NCBI RefSeq assembly: GCF_027484205.1
Contig: NZ_JAIXUB010000015.1
Location: forward strand, 62,001 to 126,000
Reading direction: 5' to 3'
Source of the DNA: Flavobacterium sp.
Lineage (GTDB): Bacteria; Bacteroidota; Bacteroidia; Flavobacteriales; Flavobacteriaceae
DNA: 64,000 nucleotides
Shown here: piece after piece, positions 1 through 9,061 of the stretch
How positions within the stretch are numbered: the stretch's first letter is position 1
Layout of the letters: every line of letters begins with the position of its first letter
The notes under the pieces: generated by a model
What the model was told of the DNA's origin: nothing
The model's input: the letters and a program-made list of their open reading frames with translations, nothing else
The model's database searches: none
Position numbers and translations under genes: made by a program

Positions 1-2
1 AC

Positions 3-743
3 GAAAACAATGGCACAACAACCGAGGAAAATGGAGAATTTAATATCTCAATTTTAGAAAAAAGCAAAAATTTTATCGTTTCAGCCATTGGATATAAAAA
101 GAAAACAATAAAAATTTCTGAAGCAAAACAAATTTTCCTCTCGCCATCAGATGTTCAAATTAAAGAGGTAATAATTTCCAATAGAAAAAATACTAAAGAG
201 ATTGAAATTGGAAAAACAAAGAGTTTGATTTCACAAGCATTTGAAAATGGTCCCAAAATTGACGTGAAATATTTTCCTTATTTGACATCATATAAAAAAA
301 CGAAATATTTAAAAAAAATCATTTTAAATACAGATAATAGAAAAGAGGAAGCAACCATCAGAATACATTTGTTTAGCGTTGGCAATGATGGTTTACCAGA
401 TAAAGAACTCTTGAATAAAGATTTAATAATCACAATAAAAAACGGAGTTAGAAACAATAAAATCGATATTACTTCATTTGATATAAAAATGCCTATAAAC
501 GGGGTTTTTGTTGGTTTTGAAAAACTAATGATTGAAAGTAACAGACTTGAAAAAACGTCATTTGATACCAATTCTCAAACCACAAAAATTCACAGAACCT
601 ATTGTCCTTACATTTTATATAACAATGTTGAAAGAGACACTAAGTTTATTTTTCAAGGAGGAAAATGGATAAAGAAAATGACAGATTCTTCATTAAAAAC
701 AACCATCGACGAACCTTCAATTAACCTAATCCTAACCAACTAA
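3..743 (+). CDS. Carboxypeptidase-regulatory-like domain protein, 5' partial
   Basis: The reading frame is open from base 3 to the TAA at 741-743, so the gene begins before the window. A TTG at 225 is internal and should not be taken as the start. The visible N-terminal part reads GTTTEENGEFNISI, then a short beta-rich stretch with IGYKKKTIKI. This matches the end of a carboxypeptidase regulatory-like (CarboxypepD_reg-like, Ig-type) domain, common at the N terminus of Bacteroidetes envelope proteins. The remaining 170 or so residues are beta-rich, with no motif I recognise. The role is unknown; a periplasmic or outer-membrane location is inferred from the domain only. Confidence 0.7.
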   Translation, partial: ENNGTTTEENGEFNISILEKSKNFIVSAIGYKKKTIKISEAKQIFLSPSDVQIKEVIISNRKNTKEIEIGKTKSLISQAFENGPKIDVKYFPYLTSYKKTKYLKKIILNTDNRKEEATIRIHLFSVGNDGLPDKELLNKDLIITIKNGVRNNKIDITSFDIKMPINGVFVGFEKLMIESNRLEKTSFDTNSQTTKIHRTYCPYILYNNVERDTKFIFQGGKWIKKMTDSSLKTTIDEPSINLILTN

Positions 744-756
744 ACCATAAAATCAG

Positions 757-764
757 TATATTTG
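757..764 (+). promoter_or_regulatory. Bacteroidetes -7 element (TATATTTG)
   Basis: TATATTTG fits the TAnnTTTG -7 consensus of the Bacteroidetes primary sigma factor and lies 22 bases before the ATG at 786. No clear -33 TTG is visible. Its final TTG looks like an in-frame start codon but is promoter sequence. Confidence 0.6.
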
Positions 765-785
765 CAGGTTAGAAAACAAAATTTA

Positions 786-2474
786 ATGAAAGAAATTAAA
801 AACATTTCGCGTTCTCGAGCGCAAGAATCGTCGGCTGCTATCGAACGATTGTACATTACCATGAGGCATTTATTTAACAGAGGTTTTTATAAACCAATGG
901 GTGTTTCAGGAGAAACTTTAAGAGAAGCATTATTAGAGCTTCGACCAGAAATTTATGGAAGTATTGCAGAAGAAAAAGTTGAGCTTAACGGTTTACTTTA
1001 TGTAATTGAAAGACTTCCTGTAGGAATTGAAGAATGCCGTTACATTAACTTAACTTCAGATGAGGGTTATTCGAAATCACATTTTCAAGCTATTGTTCCG
1101 CCAAAAAGAAGAAGAAATTGCTATCGAATTGATGAAGAACAAATGAATGTTGAAATCACTCGTGGACGTTCTGACATTTATGACATTTTAACGCATCTTA
1201 CCTTTATCTTTATAGAATCTCATAAAATTAAAGATAGAATTTTGATTGATGAAGAAGGAAGAATTTCACGCGATTGGCAAAAATTAGAACAAGCCGCTTT
1301 ACAATCTAAAAAACTAACTCAAATAGAAAAAGAGAAAGCCATTTCTCACGCTGCAAACGTACTAGGAAGAACGTTTGTTGAGGTTTTAGATATTTATGAT
1401 TCTTTTGGAACTAAAGAAAAGCCAGACAGATTTCTTCACATAATTTATTGGTTAGGGAAACTTGCCATTGAAGAAGTGCTTGATAACAACAAAAGAACAA
1501 TTACATTCAGTCCGATATTAAGAGAACGTCTTGGACATCATATTCACGGTGAAATTTGGGCAACAAATATCAAAGAAGTTTTAAAAGAAAACAATTTATT
1601 AGGAAGGCCAATTCATATAATTAGTGCAAACATGCATAGTGTTATGAATTCAATTTTTGCAACACATGTTTTGGGTCCAAAATTTAAAGGTAAATCAGAT
1701 TTTGATATTTTTGAAGAATTGAGTCGTCAAGGTGCGCATGATGTTCGTGATAAAGTAGAAGAATTTGCTTTAAAACACGGAATGATTTCACTACCAGATC
1801 AATCAGGAACTAATATTGACGTTCAAATATTTGATACTTCAAAAATTGATTGGATAAAATCGGCGTTTCCAAATGCTAAAGTTGGAAAAGATAATCCCGT
1901 AATTATTGTAATGGATTATGCTTTTGGAGAACAAGCTTATGAAACAATTGATGAATTATTAAAACCATATAAAAACGGGAAAGATAAAATTTTACTTAAT
2001 GTAGAATCGGTTTCCATTATGGGTAAAGCAGGAATTCTTGAAGGAGGAAAAGGTGATATTATGATTCCAAATGCTCATATCAATGAAGGAACTGCCGACA
2101 ATTATTTCTTCGAAAATGAATTAACTGCAGAAATGCTTGAAGGAAACGGAATACCGGTTTTTGCAGGACCAATGATAACCGTTTTAGGAACATCACTTCA
2201 AAATAAAGATTTGTTGAAATTCTTTCACGAATCAACTTGGAGTGTAATTGGTTTAGAAATGGAAGGTGCTTATTATCAAAAAGCAATTCAATCGGCATCA
2301 AAAATTAGAAAAAGCATTAATCCAAATGTAAAAGTTCGTTATGCATATTATGCTTCTGATAATCCTCTTGAAACAGGAAGTACTCTTGCATCTGGTGGAC
2401 TTGGAACAACAGGAGTAAAGCCAACGTATTTAATTACTATCAAAATATTAGAACAAATTTTCAACGTAAAATAA
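786..2474 (+). CDS. DUF6909 family protein with nucleoside-phosphorylase-like C-terminal half
   Basis: A 562-residue protein that I recognise as the DUF6909 family of Flavobacteriia. The N-terminal half is mostly helical, with charged motifs such as PPKRRRN. The C-terminal half has nucleoside phosphorylase/nucleosidase features: alternating hydrophobic strands, and GLEMEGAYY near residue 489, which resembles the substrate-binding MEMEAAALY motif of PNP/MTAN enzymes. The reaction and substrate are unknown. The ATG at 786 is preferred over a TTG at 762 because the latter lies in a -7 promoter box. The Wzz-like gene begins 9 bases downstream, so the two are probably co-transcribed. Confidence 0.75.
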   Translation: MKEIKNISRSRAQESSAAIERLYITMRHLFNRGFYKPMGVSGETLREALLELRPEIYGSIAEEKVELNGLLYVIERLPVGIEECRYINLTSDEGYSKSHFQAIVPPKRRRNCYRIDEEQMNVEITRGRSDIYDILTHLTFIFIESHKIKDRILIDEEGRISRDWQKLEQAALQSKKLTQIEKEKAISHAANVLGRTFVEVLDIYDSFGTKEKPDRFLHIIYWLGKLAIEEVLDNNKRTITFSPILRERLGHHIHGEIWATNIKEVLKENNLLGRPIHIISANMHSVMNSIFATHVLGPKFKGKSDFDIFEELSRQGAHDVRDKVEEFALKHGMISLPDQSGTNIDVQIFDTSKIDWIKSAFPNAKVGKDNPVIIVMDYAFGEQAYETIDELLKPYKNGKDKILLNVESVSIMGKAGILEGGKGDIMIPNAHINEGTADNYFFENELTAEMLEGNGIPVFAGPMITVLGTSLQNKDLLKFFHESTWSVIGLEMEGAYYQKAIQSASKIRKSINPNVKVRYAYYASDNPLETGSTLASGGLGTTGVKPTYLITIKILEQIFNVK

Positions 2475-2483
2475 TATATTTTT

Positions 2484-3479
2484 ATGAGTACAAATTCTCA
2501 AAACAATGATAATCAAGAAATTGATTTATCTGAAATTTCAAATAAAATAGGAGGATTATTTGATTCTGTTTTAATGTCTATTTTCAATGTAATCTTATTT
2601 TTAAAAAGAAAGGCCATAATTCTATTGATATTGCTTATTGTTGGAGCTGGATTAGGTTTCTTTTTAGATTCAAATAAAAGTTACAATAGTCAAATAATTG
2701 TATCTCCAAGTGGAGGAGTTGATTATTTATATTCTAAAATAGATTTGGTTAAATCAAGACTAACAGAAAAAGACAGAGCTTTTTTTAAGAGTATTGGAAT
2801 AAATAATTCTGAAAAAATTGAAAATATAAAAATAGAACCAATAGTTGATTTGTATAATTTTGTTAATAATAACACTGCTATCGCAACAAATGCTCAAAAC
2901 ACTCAAAACTTTGAAGTAATAAAATTATTAGCTGAAAGCAATGATATTAATAAGGTAATAGAAGATGAACTTACAAGTAAAAATTATCCTTATCATTCAA
3001 TTCTTATATCATCAAAAGGAAGAATCGCTTCAAAAGATGTAATTGAACCGTTGCTTAAATATTTAAACACGGATGATTACATGAACGAAATTTCAAAAAT
3101 AAACAAAGAAAATATTTTAATAAAACTAAAAAAAAGTGAAGAGGAAATTGCTCAAATCGATTCACTCATAAATGTGATTTCAAAAAATATTTCACAAAAC
3201 AATAAAAGCAACAATTTAATATACAATAATGAGAATAGTGAAATAAATGGATTATTTGATTTGAAAAATAAATTGATAAATGAAATTGCTTATCAAAAAA
3301 TTCAATTAGTAAAAATTGATGTTTTCGTTAAAGACATTAGTATTACACCAAATGTTATAAATACTAAAGGAATAAAAGGTAAAATGAAATTGGTTTTACC
3401 AATTTTATTCATTTCTCTATTCGTGTTAATATCTTTATTTTTGTCTTTTTATAAAAATCAATTAGCTAAAACAAAATAG
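2484..3479 (+). CDS. Wzz-like polysaccharide chain-length determinant protein
   Basis: A 331-residue inner-membrane protein with a short cytosolic N terminus, a first membrane segment around residues 43-65, a long periplasmic part with predicted coiled coil (about 205-235), and a second membrane segment near 303-325. This two-TM hairpin is the layout of Wzz/PCP chain-length regulators, which set polymer length together with Wzy. The periplasmic part is weakly conserved, so the call rests on topology and context: it sits just before rfbA in the polysaccharide locus. No C-terminal tyrosine kinase domain is present. A plain membrane anchor protein is the alternative. Confidence 0.7.
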   Translation: MSTNSQNNDNQEIDLSEISNKIGGLFDSVLMSIFNVILFLKRKAIILLILLIVGAGLGFFLDSNKSYNSQIIVSPSGGVDYLYSKIDLVKSRLTEKDRAFFKSIGINNSEKIENIKIEPIVDLYNFVNNNTAIATNAQNTQNFEVIKLLAESNDINKVIEDELTSKNYPYHSILISSKGRIASKDVIEPLLKYLNTDDYMNEISKINKENILIKLKKSEEEIAQIDSLINVISKNISQNNKSNNLIYNNENSEINGLFDLKNKLINEIAYQKIQLVKIDVFVKDISITPNVINTKGIKGKMKLVLPILFISLFVLISLFLSFYKNQLAKTK

Positions 3480-3485
3480 AAGGTT

Positions 3486-4349
3486 ATGAAAGGAATTATA
3501 TTAGCTGGAGGTTCAGGAACAAGATTGCATCCATTAACCCTTGCAGTTAGCAAACAGTTAATGCCAATCTATGATAAACCAATGATTTATTATCCATTAT
3601 CAACATTGATGTGGGCAGGAATTAATGAAATATTAATTATTTCAACACCACACGATTTACCACTATTTAGACAATTATTGGGCGATGGTAAAAAATTTGG
3701 ATGTCGTTTTGAATATGCTGTTCAAGAAAACCCAAATGGTCTTGCTGAAGCTTTTATTATTGGTAAAGAATTCATAGGAAATGATAAAGCAGCTCTAATT
3801 CTTGGTGATAATATTTTCTACGGAACAGGTTTAGCAGAATTATTACAAGCCAATAGTAATCCTGATGGTGGAATAATTTATGCCTATCATGTTCATGATC
3901 CTGAACGATATGGTGTTGTTGATTTTGATAAAGAAGGAAATGTTCTATCTATTGAAGAAAAACCTGAAAAACCAAAATCAAATTATGCAGTTCCAGGAAT
4001 TTATTTCTATGATAATTCCATTATTGAAGTAGCCGCAAACATAAAACCAAGTCATAGAGGTGAACTTGAAATCACAGATGTTAATAAGGAATATTTGAAA
4101 AGAGGAAATCTAAAAGTTAGTATTTTAGACAGAGGAACAGCATGGCTTGACACAGGAACTTTCCAATCGTTGATGCAAGCGGGACAATTTGTTCAAGTTA
4201 TTGAGGAACGCCAAGGATTAAAAATTGGAGCTATTGAAGAAGCTGCATATAAAATGGGCTTCATTGATGCAGCACAATTAAAAGAACTTGCATCACCTTT
4301 ATTAAAAAGCGGATACGGATTACATTTAATGAGTTTATTAGAAGAATAA
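3486..4349 (+). CDS. rfbA: Glucose-1-phosphate thymidylyltransferase
   Basis: RfbA/RmlA joins dTTP and glucose-1-phosphate to make dTDP-glucose, the first step to dTDP-L-rhamnose. The N terminus carries the nucleotidyltransferase signature [11 protein letters not shown], followed by [16 protein letters not shown], and GDNIFYG near residue 109 supplies the catalytic metal-site aspartate. The length of 287 residues is usual for the short RmlA form. It starts 6 bases after the Wzz-like gene and precedes rfbC and rfbD. Confidence 0.96.
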   Translation: MKGIILAGGSGTRLHPLTLAVSKQLMPIYDKPMIYYPLSTLMWAGINEILIISTPHDLPLFRQLLGDGKKFGCRFEYAVQENPNGLAEAFIIGKEFIGNDKAALILGDNIFYGTGLAELLQANSNPDGGIIYAYHVHDPERYGVVDFDKEGNVLSIEEKPEKPKSNYAVPGIYFYDNSIIEVAANIKPSHRGELEITDVNKEYLKRGNLKVSILDRGTAWLDTGTFQSLMQAGQFVQVIEERQGLKIGAIEEAAYKMGFIDAAQLKELASPLLKSGYGLHLMSLLEE

Positions 4350-4427
4350 AAAAATAATTAAAGTTAAAATCAAGTTTATTTTTTTTGAAATTAACTTTGA
4401 TTTTTGCTACTGAAATTGCTTTAGAAT

Positions 4428-4979
4428 ATGAATTTTATTGAAACCAAACTCAAAGGATGTTTTATAATTGAGCCAAAAATTATAAATGATGAACGTGGTT
4501 ATTTTATGGAAAGTTTTAATGAATTAACATTCCAAAAAGGCGTTGGTCAAGAGGTTCACTTTGTTCAAGACAATCAGTCGTTTTCCTCTCGAGGAGTTTT
4601 AAGAGGATTACACTATCAAACAGGAGAAAATGCTCAGGCAAAATTAGTTAGAGTTATTCAAGGTGAAGTTTTAGATATAGCAGTTGATATAAGACCAAAT
4701 TCTGAAACTTTTGGTCAATATGAATCCATTATACTTTCTTCAGAAAATAAAACACAATTTTTTATTCCTCGAGGTTTTGCTCATGGTTTTCTTGTGTTGT
4801 CTGAAACAGCAACTTTTTTTTATAAATGTGATAATTTTTACAATAAAGAAAGCGAAGGCGGAATAATTTTCAACGATAAAACAATCGATATTAACTGGCA
4901 ATTTGATATAGAAAAGTTGATAATTTCAGAAAAAGATCAATTTTTACCAACATTAGAAAACTCCAAAAAAGTATGGTAG
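4428..4979 (+). CDS. rfbC: dTDP-4-dehydrorhamnose 3,5-epimerase
   Basis: RfbC/RmlC epimerises dTDP-4-keto-6-deoxyglucose at C3 and C5. The cupin-fold motifs are clear: DERGYFMES near the start, QDNQSFSSRGVLRGLHYQ with the catalytic His, and FIPRGFAHGFLVLSE. At 183 residues it has the normal family length. It overlaps rfbD by 7 bases, indicating coupled translation. A 78-base gap separates it from rfbA and holds only a weak inverted repeat. Confidence 0.96.
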   Translation: MNFIETKLKGCFIIEPKIINDERGYFMESFNELTFQKGVGQEVHFVQDNQSFSSRGVLRGLHYQTGENAQAKLVRVIQGEVLDIAVDIRPNSETFGQYESIILSSENKTQFFIPRGFAHGFLVLSETATFFYKCDNFYNKESEGGIIFNDKTIDINWQFDIEKLIISEKDQFLPTLENSKKVW

Positions 4980-5911
4980 TCCTAGTATCAGGTGCAGCCG
5001 GACAATTAGGTCAAGCATTAAAATTAATATCTGATAAATATATTGATATAAATTTTATTTTTTGTTCTTCATCTGAATTAGATATTACTTCAAAGCAGAA
5101 TTGTGATTCTGTTTTTAAAAAACACCAACCAAATTATTGTATCAACGCAGCAGCATATACAGCAGTTGACAAAGCAGAAAGCGAACCTGAAAAAGCACAT
5201 TTAATTAATGTTATTGGTGCTAAAAATTTAGCTGAGGTTTGCAAAGAATATGATACTATTTTACTTCATATTTCTACTGATTTTGTTTTTGATGGCACTT
5301 CGACAAACTTTAGTAAAACAAACGGATATACAGAAGAAGACCAACCAAATCCAACAGGAGTATATGGTTTGACCAAATTACAAGGCGAAAAAGTCATTCA
5401 GGAAACTTTTGAAAATTATTTTATTATAAGAACATCTTGGGTTTATTCGCAATTTGGAAATAATTTCATGAAAACCATGCTTCGTTTAGCTTCAGAAAGA
5501 GAAAATCTATCTGTTGTTAATGACCAAATCGGAACTCCAACAAACGCAGTAGATTTAGCCGAAGTTTTGATAAAGATAATATGTCACACTGAGCATCTCA
5601 CACTGAGCGTAGTCGATAGACCAAGTGCTACCAACTTCCAACTTCCAACTTCCAACCGTCAGACTGAGCTTGTCGAAGTCTTTGGAATCTATAACTTTTC
5701 AAACGAAGGACAATGTTCATGGTATGATTTTGCAAAGGAAATATTCAAAATCAATAATGTCAATATAACTTTAAACCCAATTACAACAACAAGTTTTCCA
5801 ACACCTGCAAAACGACCTGCTTATAGTGTATTAGATAAAACTAAAATAAAAAGTGTTTTTCAAATTAAAATTAAGGATTGGAAAGAAAGTTTAAAAACAG
5901 TCAAAATATAA
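4973..5911 (+). CDS. rfbD: dTDP-4-dehydrorhamnose reductase carrying an in-frame repeat insertion
   Basis: RfbD/RmlD reduces dTDP-4-keto-rhamnose to dTDP-L-rhamnose with NAD(P)H. The Rossmann motif GAAGQLGQ is at residues 8-15, YGLTKLQGE (catalytic Tyr and Lys) at 131-139, and RTSWVYS at 153-159. Between DLAEVLIKII and GIYNFSNEG, residues about 204-237 form an extra stretch encoded by short repeats common in Bacteroidetes intergenic DNA. Typical RmlD proteins go almost directly from one motif to the other. The frame is kept, so the enzyme may still work, but the loop near the C-terminal substrate-binding part is unusual. Confidence 0.93.
   Translation: MVVLVSGAAGQLGQALKLISDKYIDINFIFCSSSELDITSKQNCDSVFKKHQPNYCINAAAYTAVDKAESEPEKAHLINVIGAKNLAEVCKEYDTILLHISTDFVFDGTSTNFSKTNGYTEEDQPNPTGVYGLTKLQGEKVIQETFENYFIIRTSWVYSQFGNNFMKTMLRLASERENLSVVNDQIGTPTNAVDLAEVLIKIICHTEHLTLSVVDRPSATNFQLPTSNRQTELVEVFGIYNFSNEGQCSWYDFAKEIFKINNVNITLNPITTTSFPTPAKRPAYSVLDKTKIKSVFQIKIKDWKESLKTVKI
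5583..5682. repeat. Dispersed-repeat insertion inside rfbD
   Basis: This stretch contains CACACTGAGC at 5584-5593 and again at 5599-5608 (the latter followed by GTAGTCGA), three to four tandem CCAACTT units (5631-5657) and ACTGAGCTTGTCGAAGT (5663-5679). The CTGAGC..GTCGAAGT unit and the CTTCCAA unit are short repeats normally met in intergenic DNA of Flavobacteria. Its length keeps the rfbD frame open. Confidence 0.8.
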
Positions 5912-5974
5912 TTTAATTTTTTTTTAGGAGTATATCAGTAGATAAAATATAAATTTACCAAAAAAAAATAAGTT

Positions 5975-7993
5975 TTGAGAAAGAATATATTCATATTGAG
6001 TTTGTTATTGATTAATACAGTATTTGTTTTTGCACAAAAAACAAATAAAGATGCTGTTAAGAATTCTGAATTTGGACAAAAAGCAAATAAAATTGTTATT
6101 GAAAATTCTGATTTTGCAGATATTAATCAAGTTGAAGTTCCAGACGCTGTACTCCTAACAGGTAATGTAAGAGTAAGTCATGATGGCGCGACGATGACTT
6201 GTAATAAAGCGTACTATTATCAAAGTGAAAATTATATTAAAGCTTTTGGAGATGTTCAAATGGTACAAGGCGATACGCTTTATTTAAATAGTAAATATGC
6301 CGAATATAACGGAAATATTAAAAAGGCATTTGCATCTGGAAACGTAGTAATGACTTCGCCAGAGTCAACAATGACAACCGATACGATTCATTTTGACCGA
6401 AACACGCAAGAAGCTTATTTCAATTCGAACGGAACCATTGTAAATAAAAACAATACGCTAAAAAGTAAAGCGGGACGTTATTATTTAAAGGATAAAAAAT
6501 ACCAATTTTTATCAGCAGTTGAATTAAAAAACCCAGAATATACTATAAAAACTAATCATTTAGATTATAAAACAACTCAAGGAAATTCTGACTTAAAAGG
6601 ACCATCAACAATTGTTGGTAAAGAAACATTTATCTACACAGAAAACGGACATTATAATAGCAAGAATAACACTGGACATTTTCTCCAAAAGTCTTACATA
6701 AAATATAAAGACCGATTAATTGAAGGTGATAGTTTGTATTATGATAGAAAAATTGAATATGCCTCAGGAACTAATAATGTAAAAATTACAGATTCCATCA
6801 ATAAAGCAATTATCAAAGGACATTATGGTGAAGTTTTTAAACAAAAAGATTCGGTTTATATAACGAAACACGCGTCAATTCGATATAAAATTGAAAACGA
6901 TTCCATGTTTGTTCATGCTAAAAAAATATTTTTAACAGGTAAAGCAGGCGACAGAATTATTAGAGGACAAAGGAACGTTCGTTTTTTCAAAACCGATTTA
7001 AGTGGTAAATGTGATTCTATTCATTCTGATGAAAAGAGAGCATTAACACAAATGATAGGAAAACCAATTCTTTGGAATTTTGAAAACCAATTAACAGGCG
7101 ATTTGATGCATTTAATTGGAAATAATAAAACTGAAAAATTGGACTCTTTAAAAGTTTTAAATAATGCTTTTATAATTTCAAAAGACACTATTGGATCGGG
7201 ATTCAATCAAGTAAAAGGACAAAATTTATACGGTAAATTTAAGGACAACAAATTATACGAAGTTGATGTTGTTAAAAATACCGAAGTCATTTATTTCATG
7301 CGAAATGACAAACAAGAACTCATAGGAATTAACAAAAATAAAAGCAGTAGTATCAACATGACTATGGAAGAAAATGTAATTAACACTATTACATTTTTTA
7401 AAGAAGTTGATGGCGAAATTTATCCCGAAAAAGACTTACCCGAAAACGCCCGGAAGCTCCGTGGATTTGTATGGCGTGGCGATGAACGAATAAAAACCAA
7501 AGAGGATATTTTCCCAGAAGATGAGGTAGAATTGGATAAAATTATCACCAAAGAAAGTAAGGAAAAATATTTAGAAAAAAACAGCAAACAAGAAGCATCA
7601 GAAATCAATCAAATAATTTCGAGAATAAAACCAAATGAAACTTTTAAAGGTCAAGGTTTCATGAGTAATATCGAGACAATTGGTAACAGTAATAATTTAA
7701 TTAAAGTATCTGGATGGGCATATTTTAGTGATCAATCACCAAATAAAACAAGAATAATAATATTGTTACTAAAAGATGGGATTACAACAAGATTAAATGT
7801 TCAAAAAATTGTAAGAACTGATGTTACAACCTATTTTAAACTGAGTTATAATGTTGATAATTGCGGATTTGATGCAACTATCAATAGTTCAGATTTAAAA
7901 AAAGGAACTTACCAAGTAGCAATTTATCTAAAAAATGAGGAAACAAATAAAGAAGGATTATTGATAACGGATAAAAAAATTGATATCAAATAA
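5975..7993 (+). CDS. OstA/LptA-like LPS transport protein with extra C-terminal domain
   Basis: A 672-residue protein with signal peptide (residues 1-20, ending VFAQ) and a long run of OstA/LptA-type beta-jellyroll repeats to about residue 500, including LTGNVRVSHDGATMTCNKA. The family carries LPS between membranes or builds the outer-membrane translocon. The ordinary family member seems to end near KEKYLEKNS (about residue 535). Residues 550-672 form an added domain found again in the GT39 protein at 9062-10909. The start is a TTG, supported by the signal peptide. It lies 63 bases after rfbD and is probably in the same operon. Confidence 0.85.
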   Translation: MRKNIFILSLLLINTVFVFAQKTNKDAVKNSEFGQKANKIVIENSDFADINQVEVPDAVLLTGNVRVSHDGATMTCNKAYYYQSENYIKAFGDVQMVQGDTLYLNSKYAEYNGNIKKAFASGNVVMTSPESTMTTDTIHFDRNTQEAYFNSNGTIVNKNNTLKSKAGRYYLKDKKYQFLSAVELKNPEYTIKTNHLDYKTTQGNSDLKGPSTIVGKETFIYTENGHYNSKNNTGHFLQKSYIKYKDRLIEGDSLYYDRKIEYASGTNNVKITDSINKAIIKGHYGEVFKQKDSVYITKHASIRYKIENDSMFVHAKKIFLTGKAGDRIIRGQRNVRFFKTDLSGKCDSIHSDEKRALTQMIGKPILWNFENQLTGDLMHLIGNNKTEKLDSLKVLNNAFIISKDTIGSGFNQVKGQNLYGKFKDNKLYEVDVVKNTEVIYFMRNDKQELIGINKNKSSSINMTMEENVINTITFFKEVDGEIYPEKDLPENARKLRGFVWRGDERIKTKEDIFPEDEVELDKIITKESKEKYLEKNSKQEASEINQIISRIKPNETFKGQGFMSNIETIGNSNNLIKVSGWAYFSDQSPNKTRIIILLLKDGITTRLNVQKIVRTDVTTYFKLSYNVDNCGFDATINSSDLKKGTYQVAIYLKNEETNKEGLLITDKKIDIK

Positions 7994-8017
7994 ATCATAA
8001 AACCAGTTAAATTTAAT

Positions 8018-8025
8018 TATGTTTG
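8018..8025 (+). promoter_or_regulatory. Bacteroidetes -7 element (TATGTTTG)
   Basis: TATGTTTG fits TAnnTTTG and lies 62 bases upstream of the glycosyltransferase TTG start at 8088. No -33 element is evident. Confidence 0.4.
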
Positions 8026-8087
8026 CAATTATGAGTTAATTTATATGAAACTCTCTAATGACAAAACAACATTTAAAATTATAAAAA

Positions 8088-9053
8088 TTGGAATTAGACA
8101 AAACAAAAAAAGTTTATTGTTTGACACCCGTTTTTAACGATTGGGATAGTTTGAATGTTTTGACAACTCAAATAGAGAAAATACAAACTAAAAATTTTAA
8201 CATTAGTTTCTCTATAATTGTAGTCAATGATGGCTCAACGGAAGAAAATAAATTTGTTATAAAAAACAAATTTGTTGACCAAACGATTTTAAATTTAAAG
8301 ATAAATATAGGACATCAACGCGCAATTGCAGTTGGACTTCAGTATATTTATAATGAAACAAAGGATTATGACTATGTTGTTGTAATGGATTGTGATGGAG
8401 AAGACAAGCCTGAAGATATACTTTTGCTCTTAGAAAAAGGCATAGTAGAAGACTCAAAGAAAATTATTTTTGCACAAAGAAAAAAAAGGCAAGAATCAGT
8501 ACTATTTAAAACAGGATATTTTTTTTATAAATACTTATTTTATTTTTTAACAGGACAAAAAATAAATTTCGGAAACTTCAGCTTAATTCCAAAAACACTT
8601 TTAGGTAAAGTAGTACATCAAAATAATATTTGGAATCATTATTCAGGCGGCATTATACAATCAAAAATATCCTTCGATAAAGTTTTGTTAGACAGAGGAA
8701 AACGATATCATGGAGTTTCAAAAATGAACTTCAATAACTTAATTATCCATGGATTAAGCTCTATTGCTGTTTATTTTGATTTTTTATCATTAAGAATTTT
8801 AAGATATTCTTTGTATGGAATTGGGTTATGTTTTATATCTGTTATGTATATTTTTTATCAAAAAATGTTTACTAATAATGCTATTCCTGGTTGGGCTTCA
8901 AGTTTAATATTAATCATTTCAGGAATTATACTTCAACTTTTTTCAGTAACATTAATTGTATTGTTGTTACAATTAAGTTCTAGAAAAAACATTAACGCTC
9001 CAAACCCAAAAATTTATTTAGATTTTATAGAAAATAAAGAAGAACTAAAATAA
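8088..9053 (+). CDS. Family 2 glycosyltransferase, GtrB/DPM1-like
   Basis: A 321-residue inner-membrane enzyme. The GT2 domain has TPVFNDW near the N terminus, IIVVNDGSTEE (nucleotide binding) and VVMDCDGEDKPED (DxD metal site). Two hydrophobic helices follow at about 235-260 and 270-300. This is the GtrB/polyprenyl-phosphate sugar synthase layout, which loads a hexose onto undecaprenyl phosphate. The next gene is a GT39 enzyme that uses such lipid-linked sugars, so the pair probably decorates a glycan outside the membrane. The start is TTG; no in-frame ATG exists nearby. Confidence 0.85.
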   Translation: MELDKTKKVYCLTPVFNDWDSLNVLTTQIEKIQTKNFNISFSIIVVNDGSTEENKFVIKNKFVDQTILNLKINIGHQRAIAVGLQYIYNETKDYDYVVVMDCDGEDKPEDILLLLEKGIVEDSKKIIFAQRKKRQESVLFKTGYFFYKYLFYFLTGQKINFGNFSLIPKTLLGKVVHQNNIWNHYSGGIIQSKISFDKVLLDRGKRYHGVSKMNFNNLIIHGLSSIAVYFDFLSLRILRYSLYGIGLCFISVMYIFYQKMFTNNAIPGWASSLILIISGIILQLFSVTLIVLLLQLSSRKNINAPNPKIYLDFIENKEELK

Positions 9054-9061
9054 AAAACATT

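Noticed and set aside
225..743. A gene starting at TTG 225
   Set aside because: The frame is open back to base 3 and encodes a recognisable domain end, so this is the 3' part of a gene cut by the window.
4361..4398. Possible terminator between rfbA and rfbC
   Set aside because: Only an 8-base AT stem (AAAGTTAA/TTAACTTT) with a long T-rich loop; too weak to call, and the operon logic argues against it.
5631..5657. CRISPR-like tandem units in rfbD
   Set aside because: Units of about 8 bases with no spacers; a simple repeat, not a CRISPR array. No cas genes are present.
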